From Shewanella glacialipiscicola (GTDB lineage: Bacteria; Pseudomonadota; Gammaproteobacteria; Enterobacterales; Shewanellaceae), in contig NZ_JAKILU010000025.1 in the NCBI RefSeq assembly GCF_023283485.1, positions 1 to 59,085 on the forward strand: a stretch of 59,085 nt of DNA. The letters are read 5' to 3'. Of this stretch, positions 1-9,100 are shown piece by piece. The first letter of the stretch is position 1, and every line of letters begins with the position of its first letter. The translations under genes and the position numbers were made by a program. A model generated the notes under the pieces. It was not told the DNA's origin. It made no database searches and was given only the letters and a program-made list of their open reading frames with translations.

Positions 1-117
1 CAAGGATGATAAGGACAGTAGAAGCAGATATCCATCAGGGCCAGAGGAATCCCTCAACAACAGGCCGGATATATGGGTGCAATGAACTCTTTCTTGCAAA
101 CCGGATGGGTCCATATA

Positions 118-309
118 TGCCGAGATAGCGTCAGTCGAATCAGGGACGAGCGTCTGACGCGATAGCATAAGGACGCTAAATGCCCAAGGGGCTTTCAACT
201 CCGTTAGGGGCGTCATGGAGCATCCAAGGAGGATAGGACGAGCAGTCCTCCTTGGTCGGGTGTGGGGTGAAGCCCCACGGCTTTGATTCACCTCGGCCGT
301 AAGGCCGCA
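118..309. repeat. Structured repeat unit, copy 1
   Basis: This copy holds a chain of hairpins. A 7-bp stem (GCGTCAG at 128-134 with CTGACGC at 154-160) is followed by a perfect 10-bp stem (224-233 with 246-255), then a 6-bp stem GTGGGG/CCCCAC (262-267 with 273-278), then a GGCC-GTAA-GGCC hairpin capped by a GNRA-type loop (294-307). A second, partly diverged copy lies at 493-739. A further long-range stem precedes the copy (ATATATGG 69-76 with CCATATAT 111-118). The small reading frames across it lack a ribosome site and family features. The family was not recognised; a dispersed non-coding or mobile structured element is an inference. Confidence 0.7.
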
Positions 310-387
310 ACAAGGATGGCAAAGATGGGACAGGCATAACTCTTTTGGGATTAACAGCCAATACCGAGATCACAGAAGTTCACCCAC

Positions 388-486
388 CCCTGCGAAGTTG
401 CCGCAGGGCATTTGTATTCGTTGCATGATCGAGGCATGGTCGTTCTCGTGCATCCATGCACTTCACGACATTCAGGCATCCTGCCT
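388..486. repeat. Hairpin cluster between the two repeat units
   Basis: Three compact perfect hairpins follow each other: CCCTGCG/CGCAGGG (388-394 with 402-408), GTGCA-TCCA-TGCAC (448-461) and AGGCA-TCC-TGCCT (474-486). The last two have nearly the same TCC(A) loop. Such dense small stems suggest a structured RNA or DNA element rather than a coding region. No known family was recognised. Confidence 0.6.
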
Positions 487-492
487 ATCAGA

Positions 493-739
493 TGCCGAGA
501 TAGTGTCAGTCGAATCAGGGACGAGCGTCTGACGCGATAGCATAAGAACACTCTAAATGGGGCGTCTGGGTGCATCCAAGAGCGAAGGCCAACGGCCGTT
601 TTGAGCACGAGATAGGGATATCGAGCAGGCAGTTTAACATGGACGTTTTTGATAGAACTAGCAGTCCTCTTTGGTCGACTCTTGATTAAACGTCAGGGGG
701 TGAAGCCCCACGACTTTGACTTATCTCGGCCGTAAGGCC
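493..739. repeat. Structured repeat unit, copy 2
   Basis: The first 55 bases (TGCCGAGATAG... to ...GCATAAG) match copy 1 at 118 onward with very few changes. The end again carries GCAGTCCTC, a GGGG-TGAAG-CCCC hairpin (697-709) and the GTAA-capped GGCC hairpin (728-739). The middle differs: the 10-bp stem of copy 1 is lost and about 60 bases are unrelated. The two copies are therefore diverged direct repeats about 375 bp apart, with the hairpins at the end kept. The stretch 740-1020 that follows shows no further copy and no gene. Confidence 0.65.
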
Positions 740-1047
740 ATACAAATCTGCCGCAGCACTGCGCGTGACCTCACCAATGAATACATAACAAACCCTTATT
801 AAATTTCGGCTCACACGGTTGAAAAAATCCGCGGTAAAACATATGTGGTGCTTACTAGGCGTTGTACTATTTTGGTGCAAATATCTCATTACTAGATATT
901 AAGAGTCGTTGTGGCGAATAAGGTTAAATACGCGTTCAAGCATCGGCCTAACGCCTACATCAGTACCATTAAACCTATTAATATCAATGCCTTTATAACT
1001 TAAACAGATTAACTTTTGCTATGCGTTATAGGAGGGTTAAACGTTAT

Positions 1048-1584
1048 ATGGAAAAGTTTTTTGAAAAATTGATGTACGAGTCGCGCTGGATCATGGCGCC
1101 TATTTATCTGGGATTAAGCCTAATGCTACTCGTCTTAGGTGTGAAATTTTTTCAGGAAATCTGGCATATTCTGCCCATCATTTTTGACATGCATGAAGTG
1201 GACTTAGTGCTCATCACACTGTCGCTAATTGATATCACTTTGGTGGGCGGGCTTATCGTGATGGTGATGTTTTCTGGCTATGAGAACTTTGTTTCGCAGC
1301 TGGATGTTGATGAGGGGTGCGAAAAGCTGAGCTGGCTTGGCAAGCTAGATGCTGACTCCCTCAAAAATAAGGTCGCCGCTTCTATTGTGGCCATTTCATC
1401 CATTCATTTGCTTAAAGTGTTCATGAATGCTGGAAATATCTCTAACGATAAAATTATGTGGTACTTACTGATCCATATTACGTTTGTGTTATCAGCCTTT
1501 GCCATGGGGTATCTGGACAAAATAACTCGCACCAGTAAGCAAATAGCAACTAACACAGCAGTAAATAACTCAGGCAGTAAATAA
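1048..1584 (+). CDS. yqhA: YqhA/UPF0114 family inner-membrane protein
   Basis: The protein has about 178 residues and three to four hydrophobic segments (near residues 11-35, 50-75, 115-130 and 140-160). The conserved family block around [11 protein letters not shown] is followed by [18 protein letters not shown], and the match to the Escherichia coli YqhA family is visible along the whole length. The function of the family is not established. The ATG at 1048 is preferred because GGAGG at 1031-1035 lies 12 bases upstream. An ATG at 1021 would place this ribosome site inside the gene, and the family starts with M-E-[RK]-F. It is alone on the plus strand and ends at a terminator shared with the convergent symporter gene. 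Confidence 0.88.
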   Translation: MEKFFEKLMYESRWIMAPIYLGLSLMLLVLGVKFFQEIWHILPIIFDMHEVDLVLITLSLIDITLVGGLIVMVMFSGYENFVSQLDVDEGCEKLSWLGKLDADSLKNKVAASIVAISSIHLLKVFMNAGNISNDKIMWYLLIHITFVLSAFAMGYLDKITRTSKQIATNTAVNNSGSK

Positions 1585-1639
1585 CATGAGTCGAGTTATT
1601 TTGGTCTTAATGCTTTTACAAAATGTAAAGTTACCAACA

Positions 1640-1670
1640 AATAAAGCCACTGATTCCAGTGGCTTTATTT
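1640..1670. terminator. Bidirectional intrinsic terminator
   Basis: A 13-bp perfect stem (1640-1652 with 1657-1669) encloses the loop ATTC and is flanked by A and T runs on both sides. It lies between the convergent yqhA-type and symporter genes and can end transcripts of both. Confidence 0.85.
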
Positions 1671-1688
1671 GTTTATATAACCGCTATT

Positions 1689-2951
1689 TTAGCTTTTAGC
1701 CAATTCAACTTGATGCACCTTTTCGGTTTGATGCACTTTCTCAGTTTGATCCACTATGGTCAATACCGCAGCGTCCCCCACTACATTACAAGAGGTGAGC
1801 ACCATGTCGATAATACGATCTAAGGCCGCCACAATCGCAAATGCTTCTATCGGTAAACCTATTTGATGAATTAACACGCCAAGCATTACCATACCGCCTC
1901 CGGGTACGCCGCCCGCACCCACCGACAATAGGAAGATACTAAAGAGCAACGAAGGCAGTTGTTCTGTGGTAATCGGCATATCAAAGGCGTTGGCGACAAA
2001 GAATATTGCGATCGTAATATAAATGGCCACCCCCCCCATATTCATGGTCGCGCCAAGCGGCACACCAAAACCTGCTACCGCACGATTTACGCCTAATTTT
2101 TCGGTTAACGTGCGCATAGTCACCGGAATCGTCGCGTTTGAGCTTGCGGTCGAGAGTGAAAATAGCACTAGTTCTTGGATTTTATCGCGAAAGTTTTTAG
2201 CAGAAATAGGGGTAAATATGCCCACCGCTATAGGGTAAACAATAAATATCCACAGCAGTAACAGCGCGAGGATCAGCGCCATATATTCAATCACGCTCAC
2301 CAACATGCCCGCATCTAAGGTCGCGCCAAGTTTAAGCATCAGCGCAAAAACACCGTAAGGGGCCAGGCACATCACTACTGAAATCAGCTTCATCATAATT
2401 TTGTTAGCAGTTTGAAAGCCTTGTATCGCGCCAGCAACATGCTCACCGAGTGACTTAATCACGCCACCAAGCATGAGCGCCATAAAGATCACTTGCAGCA
2501 TATTGCCCGACATAAAGGCCGCCACAGGATTACGCGGGACGATATCAATCACCAATGCCATTAAGTTTGGTAGCTCAGTTGCGGTAATCGCCACGCCCTC
2601 AGTGCTGCCCATATCCACACCCTTTCCGGGCTCAAGTAATAACACCAGCAATAACGCAGTCGCGATGGCGACCACGGTATTAATAATATAAAAACCGAAG
2701 GTTTTACCGCCTAAGCGGCCAAAACTTTTAAGGTCTTGTAGCTCGCACACGCCACAAACAATACTCACAAACACTAATGGCACCACCAGCATCATGATCA
2801 TATTAACGAACATAGTGCCAACGCCGTCGGCAAGCTCGACTAAATTATTCGAGAATAGGCCAATATCGTTTAAAAAATACTGCACTATGGTGCCGAAAAT
2901 AAGGCCCGCAAACAGACCAATAAAGATCCGCGTCGAAAGTGATTTCATCAT
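1689..2951 (-). CDS. Dicarboxylate/amino acid:cation symporter (DAACS family)
   Basis: This 420-residue membrane protein imports an acidic substrate (glutamate, aspartate or C4-dicarboxylate) with Na+ or H+. Family signs are the serine-rich re-entrant loop STASSNATIPVT (near residue 270), the NMGG motif of transmembrane segment 7 (near 308), the glycine-rich second re-entrant loop (GAGGVPGGG near 350) and DRIIDM...CNVVGD near the C-terminus (substrate-binding region). About eight membrane spans are visible. The C-terminal tail contains a tandem TEKVHQ duplication that is not a family feature. The substrate cannot be settled from the sequence. Two ATG codons (2951, 2948) are possible starts and the ribosome site is weak. 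The promoter should lie in the AT-rich gap upstream. Confidence 0.9.
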   Translation of the reverse strand: MMKSLSTRIFIGLFAGLIFGTIVQYFLNDIGLFSNNLVELADGVGTMFVNMIMMLVVPLVFVSIVCGVCELQDLKSFGRLGGKTFGFYIINTVVAIATALLLVLLLEPGKGVDMGSTEGVAITATELPNLMALVIDIVPRNPVAAFMSGNMLQVIFMALMLGGVIKSLGEHVAGAIQGFQTANKIMMKLISVVMCLAPYGVFALMLKLGATLDAGMLVSVIEYMALILALLLLWIFIVYPIAVGIFTPISAKNFRDKIQELVLFSLSTASSNATIPVTMRTLTEKLGVNRAVAGFGVPLGATMNMGGVAIYITIAIFFVANAFDMPITTEQLPSLLFSIFLLSVGAGGVPGGGMVMLGVLIHQIGLPIEAFAIVAALDRIIDMVLTSCNVVGDAAVLTIVDQTEKVHQTEKVHQVELAKS

Positions 2952-3352
2952 GTTTGTGGTTTCCGCAAAGATGTTATATCTAGTGATTCATTGTCCATAA
3001 TGAGCGCAATGGCCAATCCATTTTTGGCCTAGGCGGGGGATAGTGAAACATGCTGCAGGTTAATTCAATGAGTTTATTTCATTTTTTAATGTTCAATAAA
3101 ACTGCAAATATCACGTTAATTTTTCATGCCACTGATAATTAAGGCTAATTAAAATACAAAAATAATACGCCAGCCGTCAGCACACTTATTTAAGATATTT
3201 TTAACAACAAAGCATTGTCAAAAACAGATCAAATTAAACATCTAAACAACTAAAAGATAATCAACCTAAGATTTAATGACTGATTTATCGACTATAAAAG
3301 CATTAAACGCTATTAAAGCGATGAATAAGTAGAGGGATGAAATAAATATGGA
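2952..3352. other. AT-rich intergenic region between jet operon and symporter
   Basis: This stretch of 401 bases has no gene-like reading frame. It is strongly AT-rich from about 3060 to 3350 and must hold the promoter of the symporter gene. No clear terminator follows the last jet gene and no repeat or attachment site was recognised. Confidence 0.5.
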
Positions 3353-4225
3353 CTAAATATATGGCACTAACACTAGTTCAAGCTCGTGAGCCAGCAGGTG
3401 TTGCTGTTTGATACTGAGCCGATGTTGACTGATCCAACAAGCAAATTTTTGCCAATTATGTAAATCGGCATGCTGTAAATACTTAGCCTGTTTAGCTTGC
3501 TTGTTGAAATCACTGCTCGAATTAATTTGTGCTATCGCCAATAACTGCGCTGGTGCGCTCAGCGCAAGTTGCGGCATTACACAATGCGTCACGCCCGTTA
3601 ACGTGTGCGCAATTTGCAGCCCTGCTGGATCAAAGTCAGTAAAGGCAATAATCGGGGTTTGGCCTGCCATTACTTGCAAGAAATGTTGCACCCCAATTGG
3701 TGAATGATGACCGCTACCACGGTAAACAACCATGAGGTTGGTTAAATCTGCGGGTAAACGTGCTTGCTGAATAACATCAAACACATCTAAGTTTTCAATC
3801 ACTAAAATAGCCGAGACCTTAAGTGTACGACAATAATCTTGTGCTCCATCGATAGGCACCCGCAGCGAGGTTAAGGCGGATATAGCAAATGGCTGTGATG
3901 TAAAACCCAGAAATTTGAGTAACAGGTATTCAGCTTCGGGGCGAATATTAGCGAGCTTTTCATCGTGACTTTTGGCGGACATCGTCATGCGGTCAACATT
4001 GAAATCTAATTCCCGTAAATCAAGCCCCATTAGCGCTAAAACACCTTGCCTTAACAGTTCAAAATCACGCGGCGCGAAGCACAAATGCTTTTCAGACTCG
4101 TCTAACTCGCCCACTTCTAACTCGCGGTAAATCGCGCGCCAGTTAGCCGTAAGCTTAACCTTGGGAGCGCGCTTAATAAAAGCGCTCTCCAATAACTGCA
4201 ACTGTTGCTGGCCTAGGCGAGCCAT
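3353..4225 (-). CDS. jetD: JetD-like Toprim nuclease of a Wadjet-type system
   Basis: The 290-residue protein carries the signs of a Toprim nuclease: the E-N-x-x-x-F strand (ILVIENLDVF, near residue 145), then VVYRGSG (near 168), then a D-x-D-x-x-G motif in FTDFDPAGL (near 197). These correspond to the acidic metal-binding residues of the topoisomerase VI-like domain in JetD/MksG proteins, which cleave the DNA trapped by the SMC complex. The N-terminal part (residues 1-130) was not recognised. The protein seems short compared with JetD proteins of about 400 residues. The start overlaps the end of the MukF-like gene by 13 bases, so the two are translationally coupled. Function is inferred from motifs plus operon context; no single part would prove it. 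Confidence 0.78.
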   Translation of the reverse strand: MARLGQQQLQLLESAFIKRAPKVKLTANWRAIYRELEVGELDESEKHLCFAPRDFELLRQGVLALMGLDLRELDFNVDRMTMSAKSHDEKLANIRPEAEYLLLKFLGFTSQPFAISALTSLRVPIDGAQDYCRTLKVSAILVIENLDVFDVIQQARLPADLTNLMVVYRGSGHHSPIGVQHFLQVMAGQTPIIAFTDFDPAGLQIAHTLTGVTHCVMPQLALSAPAQLLAIAQINSSSDFNKQAKQAKYLQHADLHNWQKFACWISQHRLSIKQQHLLAHELELVLVPYI

Positions 4226-5433
4226 AATTCAACATCACGAATGATAAAGTTACCGCTATAAATCGGATGCGGTTCGCCTAATGGCTCAAGCTCAAAATAG
4301 GCTTTGTGCTCATCGGGTAAGCCTTCATAACCCCCAATCACTTGGTAAATCCAGCTTTCAGCATTCCAAGGCAGCGCTTTATCTGCCAAATATTCCAGCG
4401 CCGATTGGCGCAGGCCAGACTCAATCACATCGACAAAATACTCATCTACCGCTTGTTTGAGCGGATTATCTGGCACATCAAAATCTTCACTTTGAGTAAG
4501 TGACACGGGCGCATCGCGCTCACGCACCGCAGCAACCACAGGATGACGGCTAATGGCTTTAATGTGCGCCACTATACCCATTAGCTCTAGTTCTTGGCTG
4601 GCGTTGTGTACGTCTACCGCAGCTGGAGCGAGCAAAAATTCAGCGCGATTAAAAAGACTCGGAATCTCCTTGTGCGACACATGGTCCGCAGGACGATAAT
4701 CAGGATGCAAATCGGTATAGAGTAACCAGCCTTTTAGCAAACGAGTGCGACCACGAATTTGCCTGAAACGGCCTAAAAGCTCCAGTAATCGCCCCTGCAC
4801 TACGCTGAGCTCTTGGGCGCAGTCGCTCATGGTTTCTTGCAAGGTGGTCACTATCAGCTTACGTAGCTCACGGATATCACCCGCGATTTCGCCCAGCTCA
4901 CTAAACTGGAACATCTCTAAGCCATTCAGTAATTCAGACACTTGGCTTTGGGCGAGTTCGTTTTCACGGATTTTTGCGTTAATAGTGCCAACATAACCGA
5001 ATTCGTTATTAATGCGGCCCCACAGTACCCGAATCGAATAACGCAGGCTGTCGGCAAAGCTATAAACATGCTCACTTAAATCAGATAAATAGGCCTCAGC
5101 GGCGCTGTAGTCTGAGCTATGGCGCGCCTCTTTATAGTGGTCAGCTAAGGTTTTAATGGTGGCTAAGGCCGAGCCGACGTTAGAGTCGATTTGGCGATTA
5201 CGCTCATCACTCAAGCCTTCTTCGAGCAAGGCGCGCACAGAACGCTTAAGGCGCAGCTCTTGATCTGGCTCTGGTCGCCACAAAATGCCCGCCTGTTTGA
5301 GTTTTTCAACCACGCTTGGGTCGTGCGCATCCTCATTTAAGGAACCCGCCAAATAGGTGTCCATAATGATGTCAGCATGGCGACCTAACTGCTTGAGTAG
5401 CTTTACACCAGCTTGATGTAAGTTACTGCTCAT
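4213..5433 (-). CDS. jetA: JetA/MukF-like kleisin subunit of a Wadjet-type system
   Basis: The protein has about 406 residues, is mostly helical and has no membrane segment. The N-terminal 80 residues look like a winged-helix region, and residues about 95-240 form long amphipathic helices of coiled-coil type. In Wadjet systems JetA is the MukF-like kleisin that bridges the heads of the SMC ATPase. The assignment rests on position next to the MukE-like and MukB-like genes more than on sequence motifs. ATG at 5433 is preferred because AAGGAGG ends 5 bases upstream; an upstream GTG at 5451 would swallow this site. It is 48 bases downstream of the MukE-like gene and overlaps jetD by 13 bases. Confidence 0.72.
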   Translation of the reverse strand: MSSNLHQAGVKLLKQLGRHADIIMDTYLAGSLNEDAHDPSVVEKLKQAGILWRPEPDQELRLKRSVRALLEEGLSDERNRQIDSNVGSALATIKTLADHYKEARHSSDYSAAEAYLSDLSEHVYSFADSLRYSIRVLWGRINNEFGYVGTINAKIRENELAQSQVSELLNGLEMFQFSELGEIAGDIRELRKLIVTTLQETMSDCAQELSVVQGRLLELLGRFRQIRGRTRLLKGWLLYTDLHPDYRPADHVSHKEIPSLFNRAEFLLAPAAVDVHNASQELELMGIVAHIKAISRHPVVAAVRERDAPVSLTQSEDFDVPDNPLKQAVDEYFVDVIESGLRQSALEYLADKALPWNAESWIYQVIGGYEGLPDEHKAYFELEPLGEPHPIYSGNFIIRDVELWLA

Positions 5434-5481
5434 CATGGCCTCCTTGGTCACAGCTTTTACCTAGGTTTAACAATGCCAACA

Positions 5482-6147
5482 TTATATTAGATCCCGCTGG
5501 GTTGCCGTTTCTGCCTGCGCTTCTAGGCTTAAACCTTCGGTTTCATCAATAAAGCGAATCACTTCATACAGATAATCAAGCTTGCCCGTGGCGATATAGA
5601 TTTGCTTCTCGACGTTCGGGCGCACTAAATAACCCAGTTCGACCAAGCGTTTAAAGACTAATTTGATTTGCGCATCGCTATTGGAGCTTGTCGAGCCAAA
5701 TAGACGATATTGGCTCAGTTTGGCTAACTGTTCGCGAAACGCCGGCGTATCTTCGATACGGCTTTGCAACTCAGTTAAGCGCACGGGTGCACCTTCGTTT
5801 AGCGGTGCATCCTGACCACTGGCCTCTTGTACTAATACTAACCATTCCACCAGCGGGATAAGTGACTGACAAATATCTTTAAACTGCGATGAAATAACTT
5901 TGCGTTCACTATCGCCCAATTGCAGATAGCCACAAAAAAACACATCACCTTCGGCGGCAGACGCCACAGTACGATTGATCTGGTTTAAATAGGCTTCGAC
6001 CCGCTCACGGGTGCTGTTATTTTTAAGGGCGCGCCAGCCTTCTTCGTTAGTGGTGCGGCAGATAAATTCGCCCTTGAGTAACAATTCAATTAACGCGCCG
6101 GTGCCGACTAATACGGTTTGGGTTGACTGATCCATGAGTGCGCTCAT
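5482..6147 (-). CDS. jetB: JetB/MukE-like subunit of a Wadjet-type system
   Basis: This soluble 221-residue protein is acidic and helical. Residues about 150-195 (IKLVFKRLVELGYL followed by a short beta wing) look like a winged-helix domain, as in MukE/MksE/JetB proteins, which bind the kleisin and DNA. The ATG overlaps the TAA of the SMC gene by one base (TAATG), a typical coupling in one operon. The N-terminal part (FICRTTNEEGWRAL) has no recognised motif. Size and place between the SMC gene and the kleisin-like gene support the call; the sequence alone would give only a hypothetical protein. Confidence 0.72.
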   Translation of the reverse strand: MSALMDQSTQTVLVGTGALIELLLKGEFICRTTNEEGWRALKNNSTRERVEAYLNQINRTVASAAEGDVFFCGYLQLGDSERKVISSQFKDICQSLIPLVEWLVLVQEASGQDAPLNEGAPVRLTELQSRIEDTPAFREQLAKLSQYRLFGSTSSNSDAQIKLVFKRLVELGYLVRPNVEKQIYIATGKLDYLYEVIRFIDETEGLSLEAQAETATQRDLI

Positions 6148-9100
6148 TAGATGGCCTCCTTCGACAGACGCTTATTCAACATATCCGCAATCGGATTGGC
6201 TTTGGGCTTCACCACCTGCAACTTCTTAGTTTGTTTGTTGATAATATAGCGGTTGGCGAACAAATTTAGCACCTCAGACTCAGGGTTCGGGAAGGCGCCC
6301 AGCACACAAATATTGTTGTTTTCGCAGGCATCGAAAATCTTCTTCACGTTGGTATGGTGCAAGGTGCCAAGCTCATCAATCGGCCAGTGAATGGTCACAT
6401 CGGCGCGTCCACGTAATAAGCGAGTGAAAGCCAGTAAGAACTTACACAAAATCAGATACGCCATACCGTGGCTTGAGGATTCGTTAAGTTGTCTGTCGGT
6501 GCGGATAATTAAGTCGCTGTTACCTTCTTTAAGGCGCAGCTCAATTTCCAATAACTTAGAGATACCGCCCGTTAGCGCAGCGCGGCCGATAATGTCTAAA
6601 GCGCGGCGCATACTGTTGGTGTAATCCTCATCTGGCAGGCCATTAAAACCATCGGCTTTCCAATGTTTAAAGGCTTTGACGAACTGTTCAAGCTCGGGCC
6701 AAAACTCTAACTCACTAATGCGTGAGCGAATACGTACCGCCGATTCAGACACGCCATCGAGGAATAACTCTTCGCCGACTTCGCGGGTAATACGCGCACT
6801 TTGTGATGCAATGCGGCGGTCGATATCGGCTAATACATCATAAAACGCCGTTAAGTCGACGCCGAAAATTCGGCCTTGCTCACGTAGCGCAGTAATCGAT
6901 TGCGGCACAATCACGTTCAGCAATTGCTCAAGCTGTGGTACTAACTTACGATAATCCAGCAAACGAATACCTTTGTCGTTAATAAAGCTCGATTCTTCGC
7001 GGGCACGTTCCCAAGTCTCAGCTAAACCAGAACCCGATTTACTGGCGATAACGGAGTCAAAATGCTCCACATATTGCTTAACCGACCCCATTAAATAATC
7101 GCGTTTTAGCAGTAAATCCTCACCTTGGCGCAAACGCTCACCTAGGCTGCCTTGGGCTTCTTCGTTATTATTGGGTAGCTTAAGTTCTGCGAGTTTTCGC
7201 ATCACTGCACGTAACTTGGTTAAGTTTTCAGAGGCGTCAACCTGCGCCATATCCGAGGCTTTACGTTCGGTTTCTAGCTGTTGGCGGCGGGTTTTAACCT
7301 CTTGAGTTTTCGCCTTAAGCTGTTGATCGATTTCGGATACTGCGCGTTTCACATCACTCAGCTGAGTTTGCAATTTAGGTTTGCGCATCAGCCAAGTGTG
7401 CTGATACCAATCGTCAAAGCGCAGTACGTCGCTACGACGCTGCTCCGCGCTGCTAATTTTGGCCTCTAATTCGCGAATTTGTTGCTTGAGCTTGAGGATA
7501 TCGCCCTCATCCACTCCGCGGGATTTAAGTTCGTTTTTGTACCAGGTTTCACAGGCTTTTAGTTCAGCTTTAGCACTTTCACGGCGCCCTTCTATGGTCG
7601 CTTTAATTTGGCCGAGTTGATTATCGAGCGCGCCGATGACTTCCTGCCAATAGGCATTTTTCTCCATGCGCGCTTCAAGCGCTTGCTCTTTTTGCTCTTC
7701 AAGCCAAAGTTCGTGTTGATGCTTAAGCTGTGTTAGCTCGCCATCGAGTTGGATAAGCCTTTGTCCTGCATGGGCTTTACGCTCACTTAATGCTTTATTG
7801 ATTTTTTCTTGTTCACTGCGCTTTTCATCAAATAGGCGGCGCAGATCGTCACGGCTATTTTTGTAGGCAGTGCGGGCAAAGGTAAGCTCGCGGCTTAAAT
7901 TATCCAGCTCGCCATTGATCGCTACTAATTGCGATTCAGCCTCAATTTGCAATTCTTGGGCGCTAGTGTGGGCTTCTTCAGCTTTGCTTAACCGGATACG
8001 CAGCTCTTGCTCAGACGCCGCATACTCAGGCACATCGATGGCTTTGAGATCTAAATGTACCCCAAAGAAAGCCTCGCTCGATTCAGTCACTAAGCTTGGA
8101 TGTAAATCAGTACGATGCAGTAATTCAGGCGCAATCACTTTACCTAAACTTTGCTCCCAACCTTGGGCTTCTTTACGCAAAAACTCGAGTAAAGTGTGGG
8201 ATTGCGGAAACAGCATGTGGTGCAGTTCATCGAGCGCTGTTTGGCGCTCATTCACTCTTAAGGTGGCAATACGCAGGGCTTCGTTAGCTTGGTCGCGTTT
8301 AGCTCGCACTTTACGCTCGTCGCTGCTTAAGCGCTCGACCTTAGCATTACAGCTTTCTTGCTCTTCATCAGCGCGATGAATACGCTCATCAAAAATTGCT
8401 AGGCTTAACTTTTCTTCTTCGGTGTAAGTCACGCCATCGACACGTAATTTAAGCTCGGCGGCATTGAGTTTAAATTGGAACTCTTGCTCGCTAAAGCTCG
8501 CCTTGCCCGCATCCATTTGGCTGCGCCATTGCGCCTCTAAAGCATCAATATCGGTGCGCGCGACTTCACGCTGCTTATCACGGGCTTCACGCAGTTTGTC
8601 TTGATCGCTATGCAAACCTTCTAGCTCGCGGTTTAACTGCTCGCCAATTTTACCGCGACGGGCATTGTAGGCCGCCTCAATATCTTGGTGCTTTTCGGTT
8701 TGCAGCTTATGGCGCTCACTTAGGTTTTCAACATCGGTGCGCCAGTTTGGCAGCATCTCTAAGTCAGCCTTAGCTTGCTCTATATTGGCATCTAAAAAGG
8801 CACTGTGCTGATCTTCAATCGCATCGAGTTCATACTCGCACTTGGCCACATCACCCTTAGCTGCCGATAAATCGAGGTTGAGCTCATCGCGCTGCTCTTT
8901 CCATTCATCGTCTAGCAAGCGCAGTTTTAAATTCAGTTCCTTTGATAAGGTTTGTTGAACATCCTGGCGATCGGCTTCTAAGGTTTCGTCATTACGATAG
9001 CCGCGCGACAGGCTAGATAAACGCAGCTCGGCACTAAGCAGTTGATTAAATTCTTGCTCGAGTTTTTCAAACTCGGGGCGAATCACTTCAAAGCCTTGAA

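Noticed and set aside
351..608. Reading frames of 65-85 codons across the left repeat region
   Set aside because: They run through conserved hairpins, have no ribosome site or family features, and overlap the repeated units, so they are most likely chance frames in a structured element.
1..741. CRISPR array or integron attC sites
   Set aside because: There are only two long diverged copies, no regular spacers, no cas or integrase gene and no attC core sites.
7870..8379. 169-codon plus-strand frame
   Set aside because: It is a shadow antisense to the SMC ATPase coding region; the composition is serine- and leucine-rich with no motif.
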